Source: Christensenella sp. UBA4379 (GTDB taxonomy: Bacteria > Bacillota > Clostridia > Christensenellales > Aristaeellaceae). From it: DNA of 18,320 bases. The notes beneath the pieces were generated by a model. That model was given only the letters and a program-made list of their open reading frames with translations, had not been told where the DNA came from and did no database searches. Positions 13,388 through 18,320 of the stretch are shown here, one piece after another. A program made the translations under genes and the position numbers. Within the stretch, counting starts at the first letter, position 1; every line of letters begins with the position of its first letter. The stretch covers positions 75,876-94,195 of the forward strand of contig DGRV01000101.1 of the NCBI GenBank assembly GCA_002391225.1, read 5' to 3'.

Positions 13388-14845
13388 ATGAATCATTTTG
13401 ATCCCTCGTTTGAGTCCCTGCGCACCTATTCCGCCCCGGAATGGTTCAGGGATGCCAAGTTCGGCATCTGGAGCCACTGGGGCCCCCAGAGCGTCCCCAT
13501 GTTCGGGGACTGGTATGCCCGGAATATGTATATAGAAGGAACGCCCCAGTATGAATACCATGTCCGCCATTACGGACACCCTTCCGTTTTCGGCTACAAG
13601 GATATCTGCGCCCTGTGGAAGGCGGAAAAATTCGATCCGGAATCCCTGGCGGACAAGTATTACAAGGCCGGCGCCCGGTATCTCATGACCCAGGGCACCC
13701 ATCACGACCATTTCTTCAACTACGATTCAAAGATCAACCGGATGAACAGCGTCAACGTCGGTCCCCATAAGGATATCCTCGCCCTCTGGAAGAAGGCGGC
13801 GGACCGGCTGGGCATGCCCTTCGGCATCAGCGAACACCTGGGGGCTTCCTTCTCCTGGTGGCGGGTCAATAAGGGCTGTGACAAGTCCGGCCCCTACGCC
13901 GGCGTCCCCTATGACGGGAACGACCCGGCCTGGCAGGATTTCTACCATGCCAACCAGGAGCACGGAACGGAGAACCCGACAGCCGCCGATCCCTGGTACA
14001 CCTCCAATCCCGGCTTCCGCTCCTACTGGCAGCGCTGCGTCAATGAAATGATCGACCGCTTCCATCCGGACCTGCTGTATACCGACGGCGTGCTTCCCTT
14101 CGGGGAGCACTGGATGGGCCAGCAGGGGGATCCGGATCCTGCCGTTTACCGCCTGGGTCTGGAGGTGGTGGCACACCTGTACAACACCTCCATTGACGAC
14201 CACGGGGAAAACCGGGCCGTCTACCTGCAGAAGGACCGCCGGCCGGAAATCTTCAGCATCGGCGTGCTGGACATCGAAAAGAGCCAGCTGCCCGGCATCA
14301 TGCCGGAGCCCTGGCATACCGATACCTGCATCGGCAACTGGTTCTATGATGTCCATTATCCCTACAAGAAGCCGGAGCAGATCATCGAAATGCTCGTGGA
14401 TATCATTTCCAAAAACGGCGTCATGCTCCTCAATATCCTCCAGCGGCCGGACGGAACCATCGATGACGACGCGGAGTTCATCCTGGAAAAAATCGGCGAA
14501 TGGTTTGCCGTCAACGGGGAAGCCGTTTACGGCACCCGTCCCTGGGATGTCTTCGGCGAGGGGGAAACCCGGGTCAAAATCGACGGCTTCACCGAAGACA
14601 AAACCGACTGGGGCCGGAACGATTACCGTTTCGTGCAGAAAAACGGCGCCGTCTACGCCTTCATGATGGGGGCTTCCGGCGGGCAGGCCGCCGTGCTGCG
14701 CAGCTTTGCGGACCGGCCGGTCCGCGGCGTGGAGCTGCTGGGAGCGGGACCCGTTCCCTTCGTCCAGGAAATGGGCGTCCTGCTGGTAAGCCTGCCGGAC
14801 CGGCTCCCTTCCCTGTGCGCCAACACCCTGAAGATTACCTTCTGA
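13388..14845 (+). CDS. Alpha-L-fucosidase, glycoside hydrolase family 29
   Basis: This 485-residue enzyme should release L-fucose from oligosaccharides by a retaining mechanism. The N-terminal barrel shows WFRDAKFGIWSHWGPQSVP (19-37), with H30 equivalent to the conserved substrate-binding histidine. GTHHDHFFNYDSK (103-115) takes the place of the usual KHHDGF motif, SVNVGPHKDIL follows, and HPDLLYTDG contains the expected nucleophile D233. A smaller C-terminal beta domain follows from about residue 395. No signal peptide or membrane segment is present, so it acts in the cytoplasm on imported fucosides. The ATG at 13388 follows GGGAGGT seven bases upstream; the frame is open further upstream, but that part covers the promoter. 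A hydrogenase gene starts 25 bp downstream, so the two may share a transcript although their roles are unrelated. The substrate range is not readable, and some GH29 members act on other sugars. Confidence 0.88.
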   Translation: MNHFDPSFESLRTYSAPEWFRDAKFGIWSHWGPQSVPMFGDWYARNMYIEGTPQYEYHVRHYGHPSVFGYKDICALWKAEKFDPESLADKYYKAGARYLMTQGTHHDHFFNYDSKINRMNSVNVGPHKDILALWKKAADRLGMPFGISEHLGASFSWWRVNKGCDKSGPYAGVPYDGNDPAWQDFYHANQEHGTENPTAADPWYTSNPGFRSYWQRCVNEMIDRFHPDLLYTDGVLPFGEHWMGQQGDPDPAVYRLGLEVVAHLYNTSIDDHGENRAVYLQKDRRPEIFSIGVLDIEKSQLPGIMPEPWHTDTCIGNWFYDVHYPYKKPEQIIEMLVDIISKNGVMLLNILQRPDGTIDDDAEFILEKIGEWFAVNGEAVYGTRPWDVFGEGETRVKIDGFTEDKTDWGRNDYRFVQKNGAVYAFMMGASGGQAAVLRSFADRPVRGVELLGAGPVPFVQEMGVLLVSLPDRLPSLCANTLKITF

Positions 14846-14870
14846 CCGACACTTTGTTCCGGAGGGAAAA

Positions 14871-16379
14871 ATGATTACAAACGACAAGGGAATCGTTGAA
14901 CTCAAGCACTTTATCCTGCGGGAGGTCTGCCGCCTGGCCTGGGAGGACCGCCTGACCCCGGAGGAAACGGAAAAAATCGTCTATCGGGTCAGTCCCGGCC
15001 CGAAAGCCAGTTACCGCTGCTGCGTTTACAAGGAGCGGGAAATCGTCCGGGGCCGGATCCGGCTGGCCATGGGAGAATGCCCGGAACCCGGCCTTGAGTC
15101 CGATAACGTGGTGGCGGTCATCCCCGCCGCCTGCGACGACTGTCCCATCCAGGACTATTTCGTCTCGGACATCTGCCGGTTCTGCCTGGGCAAGGCCTGC
15201 CTGAACGCCTGCCGGTTCAACGCCATTTCTCCCGGCGATACAAAAATGCGCATTGATTCCACCAAGTGCAAATCCTGCGGAATGTGCGCCAAATCCTGTC
15301 CCTTCGGCGCTATCATCCACCGGGCGCGTCCCTGCCGGAAAGCCTGCCCCGTGGACGCTATCTTCTATGATGAAGCCGGGATCTGCCGGATCGACGAAAG
15401 CAAGTGCATTCACTGCGGCCACTGCATCCACAACTGCCCCTTCGGCGCCATCGGCTCAAAGATCTACGCCGTGGACATCATCCGGGCCATCCGGGAGGGA
15501 AAACGCGTCATTGCCATGTGCGCCCCGGCCACGGAAGGCCAGTTCGGCAAGGACGTGGGCATGGCTTCCGTCCGGGCCGCCCTGAAAAAAGCCGGCTTTG
15601 CGGATATGGTGGAGGTAGGCCTCGGCGGGGACATGACCGCCGCCTGCGAAGCCATGGAATGGATCGAAGCCCGGAAGGAAGGCCGGATCATGACCACCTC
15701 CTGCTGTCCCGCCTTCATCTCCATGCTCCGCCATCATTTCCCCGAGCTGTATGAGAAAAACAAGTCCGCCACCGTATCTCCCATGGTGGCCGTATCCCGC
15801 TACCTGAAATCCATGGATCCGGACTGTGTCACCGTCTTTATCGGGCCCTGCATCGCCAAGAAAGGCGAAACCCTGAACCCCTTCATCAAGGATTCCGCCG
15901 ATTATGCCCTTACCTACGGGGAAATCGTAGCCCTGCTGGATTCCAGGGGCATTTCCGTGGAGCCTGCGGAGGAGGACTACCAGGAATCCTCCCGCTTCGG
16001 CAAAAACTTTGCGGGCAGCGGCGGCGTCGCCGGTGCCGTGCTGGAGGTCATGAAAGAGCTGGGCGAGGATACCTCGGATATCCGCCTGGTCACCTGCGCC
16101 GGCGGGGAGGACTGCAGGAAAACCATGCTCCTGCTGAAGGCCGGCAAGCTGGACGCCGATTTTGTGGAAGGCATGATCTGCCCCGGCGGCTGCGTGGGCG
16201 GTCCCTCCAAGCACCAGGCGGAATCCCTGGTGCTCCAGGCCCGTAAAACCCTGCTGGAAAAGGCGGATAACCGGAAGATCCTGGAAAACCTCAGCCATTA
16301 TCCCATGGATCGCTTCTCCATGCTCCGGGACGGCAGCATGGGAAAGGTTCCCTCCCTTCCGGACCGGGAGGATTCCTGA
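14871..16379 (+). CDS. [FeFe] hydrogenase, monomeric ferredoxin-type (group B-like)
   Basis: This 502-residue iron-sulfur enzyme is expected to interconvert protons and H2 with a ferredoxin partner. Its N-terminus is cysteine-rich: CDDCP (88-92), CRFCLGKACLNAC (102-114), CKSCGMCAKSCPFGAI (133-148), CRKACPVDAI and CIHCGHCIHNCPFGAI (179-194), which includes at least two classic 4Fe-4S ferredoxin motifs. The H-cluster domain has TTSCCPAF (275-282, ligand C279, proton-relay C278), GPCIAKKGE (C327) and EGMICPGGCVGGP (C437, C441), so all four H-cluster cysteines are present. TSCCPAF and the CPGGCVGGP variant fit group B better than group A enzymes such as CpI; that assignment is from memory of the motifs. 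The ATG follows GGAGGG. The maturases HydE, HydF and HydG are not in this window. Confidence 0.9.
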   Translation: MITNDKGIVELKHFILREVCRLAWEDRLTPEETEKIVYRVSPGPKASYRCCVYKEREIVRGRIRLAMGECPEPGLESDNVVAVIPAACDDCPIQDYFVSDICRFCLGKACLNACRFNAISPGDTKMRIDSTKCKSCGMCAKSCPFGAIIHRARPCRKACPVDAIFYDEAGICRIDESKCIHCGHCIHNCPFGAIGSKIYAVDIIRAIREGKRVIAMCAPATEGQFGKDVGMASVRAALKKAGFADMVEVGLGGDMTAACEAMEWIEARKEGRIMTTSCCPAFISMLRHHFPELYEKNKSATVSPMVAVSRYLKSMDPDCVTVFIGPCIAKKGETLNPFIKDSADYALTYGEIVALLDSRGISVEPAEEDYQESSRFGKNFAGSGGVAGAVLEVMKELGEDTSDIRLVTCAGGEDCRKTMLLLKAGKLDADFVEGMICPGGCVGGPSKHQAESLVLQARKTLLEKADNRKILENLSHYPMDRFSMLRDGSMGKVPSLPDREDS

Positions 16380-16388
16380 TCCCCTCAT

Positions 16389-16418
16389 TTGACCCGGACA
16401 GCCCTCCTGTAGTATGAT
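16389..16418 (+). promoter_or_regulatory. Predicted sigma-A promoter of the YeaQ-thioredoxin operon
   Basis: TTGACC (16389-16394), an 18-base spacer and TATGAT (16413-16418) each match five of six consensus bases. The expected start site, near 16425, falls inside the 14-bp inverted repeat at 16421-16454. Confidence 0.65.
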
Positions 16419-16420
16419 TA

Positions 16421-16454
16421 CCGGCGCCGGAAACCTTTCCGTTTCCGGCGCCGG
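16421..16454. repeat. Perfect 14-bp inverted repeat, 6-base spacer
   Basis: CCGGCGCCGGAAAC (16421-16434) and GTTTCCGGCGCCGG (16441-16454) are perfect reverse complements around CTTTCC. No T-run follows on either strand, so it is not an ordinary intrinsic terminator for the hydrogenase gene. It begins two bases after a predicted -10 box and may be an operator or a very stable 5' leader hairpin. Confidence 0.85.
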
Positions 16455-16494
16455 ACCCGTAATATACCTGTTATACAGAAAGGATGATTTTACA

Positions 16495-16758
16495 ATGTGG
16501 GAATGGATTCTCAGAATTGCGCTCTGGACCCTGGCCGGCTATCTCGGCAGCAGGCTCATGAAGGACGGTACCCCCAACGGCTGGCTCGGGAATGTGATCC
16601 TGGGCTGGATCGGCGGCCTGATCGGCAACTTTGCCTTCCGCCTGATCGGCCTTGGCACCCGGGGACTGGTCGGGGAAATCATTGTCTCCGTCATCGGCTC
16701 CTGCCTGGTAATCTGGCTTGTCCGGAAGTTCAACCTGGGCCGCTGGTTCGACAAATAA
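16495..16758 (+). CDS. GlsB/YeaQ/YmgE-family small membrane protein
   Basis: This 87-residue protein has three hydrophobic segments rich in glycine: WILRIALWTLAGYLGSRLM, GWLGNVILGWIGGLIGNFAF and GEIIVSVIGSCLVIWLV. The layout, length and the G-W-L-G-N-VILG...GGLIG pattern match the YeaQ/GlsB (transglycosylase-associated) family, whose members are stress-induced membrane proteins of unknown mechanism. The ATG at 16495 follows AAAGGATG about ten bases upstream; earlier in-frame codons lie in the promoter and hairpin. A secreted thioredoxin gene follows after 19 bp and probably shares the transcript. Confidence 0.85.
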   Translation: MWEWILRIALWTLAGYLGSRLMKDGTPNGWLGNVILGWIGGLIGNFAFRLIGLGTRGLVGEIIVSVIGSCLVIWLVRKFNLGRWFDK

Positions 16759-16777
16759 AAACCGGGAGGTTTGCCGT

Positions 16778-18133
16778 ATGAAAAAAGCATTGAGTTTTCT
16801 CCTTGCCCTTCTCCTGTGCGCGGCAGTGATCCCTGCCTCCCTGGGGGAAAGCGCGGCGATTGACCTCCCGGATATGGGAATGTCCATTCCCTCCCTGGCA
16901 TCCGTCGATCAGTCCGTCTACTACGCCGGCCGCACGAAAACCTCCGTCATCACCCGCGACCCCTATATCGCGGCATTCTCCGTGGTGGCCTTTGCGCTTC
17001 CCCGTTCCTATGTGAATGAGGAAAGCCCTTCGGATTCCCTGGCGGAGGCCATCCAGTACGCCGCGTCCCTGGGAGCCTGCCCCCTTGCCCATGTGTTCGT
17101 CACGGGGGGAACGGCCGAGGAACTGAAATCCACCCTCGGCCTGGGTGCTGACATTGAACTGTCCAAAATCGGAGAGAGCGGAAGCTATACCTTCTACCTC
17201 CGGCTGTTCCCTTCGGATGATCTCCTTGCCGCCTACGATGATGTGAGCGGCATGTATCCCGATGCCTTCCCCGCCTCCGCCCGTGCCGACCTGGAAGCGG
17301 ATATCAGCAAGATCACGGAGGCCCTTCCCGGGGAGCTGAAAGCAGCTGCCTTCTCCGAGCCGCAGGATCCCATGAACGCGCTTCTCGGGGCCACCCTGGC
17401 CTTTGAAACAACAGACCTGGACGGAAACGCCGTTTCCTCCGCCGACCTGTTTGCCGCCAACAAGTATACAATGATCAACTTCTGGGGCACCTGGTGCGGC
17501 TACTGCCTGAATGAAATGCCCGAAATGGACGGGATCCACCAGCGCATGAAGGAAAAAGGATGCGGTATCATCGGCGTGGAGTATGAGCAGTACCAGCCCT
17601 GGACGGACGAACTGATCAGCGCCGGAAAGGAAGTGCTGGAGAAGAACGGCATCACCTATCCGAGCGTAAAATGGCCCGAAGGCAACGACCTGATGGATAC
17701 CATCTGCTCGGGCGGCTTCCCCACCTCCATTTTTGTGGACAGCGAGGGAAAGATCGCCTGCTTCCCCATCGTCGGTGCCCAGGTGTCGGAGTATGAAAAG
17801 ACCCTGGACCAGCTTCTGGCAAATGAATCCAAGGCCCAGGAGCAGCCTGCCGCTTCCGCTCCCCTGGCCGCCGGAGCCTTCCAGGTCCGCGTCACCGATG
17901 AAAACGGTCCTGTAAAGGATGTGGCCGTGCAGTTCTGCAGCCAGGACGTCTGCAATGTCGGAAAAACGGATGAAAACGGCATTGCCTCCTTCAATATGCC
18001 GGAAGGCGTGGAATATGAAATCCATATCCTGAAGGCGCCGGAAGGCTATGCGCCTGAGCAGGAGCTCTATAAAACGCAGACCACCTACGGAACCGTCGAA
18101 ATCCTGCTGAAAAAAGCAGGATCCGCCAACTGA
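16778..18133 (+). CDS. Secreted TlpA-like thioredoxin with C-terminal CnaB/transthyretin-like domain
   Basis: This 451-residue protein starts with a signal peptide (MKKALSFLLALLLCAAVIPA). C14 is not in a lipobox, so it is probably released or wall-associated. Residues of about 27-195 form a domain I do not recognise. A TlpA/ResA-type thioredoxin fold follows (about 200-348): LGATLAFETTDLDGN, the redox centre FWGTWCGYC (C240, C243) and the cis-proline loop GGFPTSIFVD (P315). After an Ala/Pro linker (353-366), about 80 residues resemble a CnaB or transthyretin-like beta sandwich (FQVRVTDENGPVKDVAVQFC, then GKTDENGIASF) with two cysteines, C387 and C392. It likely catalyses extracytoplasmic thiol-disulfide exchange; partners are unknown. 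The ATG follows GGGAGG eight bases upstream. It is the second gene after the YeaQ-like gene and ends before a strong terminator. Confidence 0.85.
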   Translation: MKKALSFLLALLLCAAVIPASLGESAAIDLPDMGMSIPSLASVDQSVYYAGRTKTSVITRDPYIAAFSVVAFALPRSYVNEESPSDSLAEAIQYAASLGACPLAHVFVTGGTAEELKSTLGLGADIELSKIGESGSYTFYLRLFPSDDLLAAYDDVSGMYPDAFPASARADLEADISKITEALPGELKAAAFSEPQDPMNALLGATLAFETTDLDGNAVSSADLFAANKYTMINFWGTWCGYCLNEMPEMDGIHQRMKEKGCGIIGVEYEQYQPWTDELISAGKEVLEKNGITYPSVKWPEGNDLMDTICSGGFPTSIFVDSEGKIACFPIVGAQVSEYEKTLDQLLANESKAQEQPAASAPLAAGAFQVRVTDENGPVKDVAVQFCSQDVCNVGKTDENGIASFNMPEGVEYEIHILKAPEGYAPEQELYKTQTTYGTVEILLKKAGSAN

Positions 18134-18152
18134 TTCAGCGGTATCCTGCAGG

Positions 18153-18198
18153 AAACCGGGCCGTCTCTGCTGCCCTGGCAGAACCGGCCCGGTTTTTT
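18153..18198 (+). terminator. Strong intrinsic terminator after the thioredoxin gene
   Basis: AAACCGGGCCG (18153-18163) pairs perfectly with CGGCCCGGTTT (18185-18195). An inner TCTGC/GCAGA stem (18166-18170 with 18178-18182) caps it, and the tail is TTTTTT. It lies between converging genes, but the minus-strand tail (TTTCC) is weaker. Confidence 0.92.
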
Positions 18199-18230
18199 AT
18201 GCTTTTCTTTTGTCGGAAAGCTGCTTATGC

Positions 18231-18320
18231 CTATGTCCCGGCAATCCCCTGTTTCCTCATCCAGCCAAGGGCCAGCTCCGGCCACACCGTAACCTCCGGC
18301 ACCGGCTCCTCCGCCGGCCT
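18231..18320 (-). CDS. 3' end of an unidentified gene, cut by the window edge
   Basis: A minus-strand frame enters at 18320 and runs 29 codons to a TAG at 18233-18231. It includes EVTVWPELALGWMRKQGIAG near its end. It is placed as a gene end because it stays open from the edge, stops just short of the convergent terminator, and has a plausible protein composition. I do not recognise the family; the start and most of the protein lie outside the window. Confidence 0.4.
   Translation of the reverse strand, partial: RPAEEPVPEVTVWPELALGWMRKQGIAGT

Noticed and set aside
16730..18025. Long minus-strand open frame across the thioredoxin gene
   Set aside because: It is the complement of a gene with clear signal peptide and CxxC motifs; its own translation has no motifs.
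18085..18285. Small minus-strand gene over the right-hand terminator
   Set aside because: It would read through the 11-bp terminator hairpin and the end of the thioredoxin gene; a different frame at 18231-18320 fits better as a gene end.

Overview
The window looks like a chromosomal segment of a GC-rich, anaerobic, probably gut- or rumen-associated Clostridia-type Firmicute, perhaps a Christensenellales-like lineage. The evidence is a canonical T-box leader, strong AGGAGG-type ribosome binding sites with GTG starts, two ECF sigma/anti-sigma pairs, a group B-like [FeFe] hydrogenase, a MetH split from its reactivation domain, and a cytoplasmic fucosidase. The taxonomic placement is inference.

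Layout. On the minus strand the left edge carries the 5' end of lepA and, upstream of it, murC. Between them lies a dense repeat patch (about 367-548). Rightward follow two tandem, paralogous modules (2127-6373), each an ECF sigma factor overlapping a membrane-anchored anti-sigma-like protein. A DUF218 membrane protein (minus) converges on them. A consensus promoter and a T-box leader (7321-7638) then control a sodium:solute symporter. A minus-strand methionine operon follows: metF, a stand-alone MetH reactivation protein, and a MetH lacking that domain. Divergent from it is a GH29 fucosidase followed closely by an [FeFe] hydrogenase. The right end holds a small GlsB/YeaQ-type membrane protein, a secreted TlpA-like thioredoxin fused to a beta-sandwich-like domain, a strong terminator, and the 3' end of a minus-strand gene.

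How the genes relate. MetF makes 5-methyl-THF, split MetH uses it to methylate homocysteine, and the activation protein should rescue oxidised cobalamin. The sigma/anti-sigma modules are probably two envelope-signalling circuits derived from one ancestor. The transporter is switched by the charging state of a tRNA, so its substrate is probably an amino acid or a related compound.

The most interesting signal is in the two sigma/anti-sigma modules. The anti-sigma genes share 21 identical nucleotides (2855-2875 and 4652-4672) although the modules differ strongly in GC and in synonymous codons elsewhere. The block contains a perfect AAAGGAG eight bases before an in-frame GTG, directly before the membrane segment. 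Starting there would turn an anchored anti-sigma into a protein with a signal-peptide-like N-terminus and no cytoplasmic domain. Both modules also share sequence blocks and a hairpin at nearly the same distances upstream of the sigma start codons.
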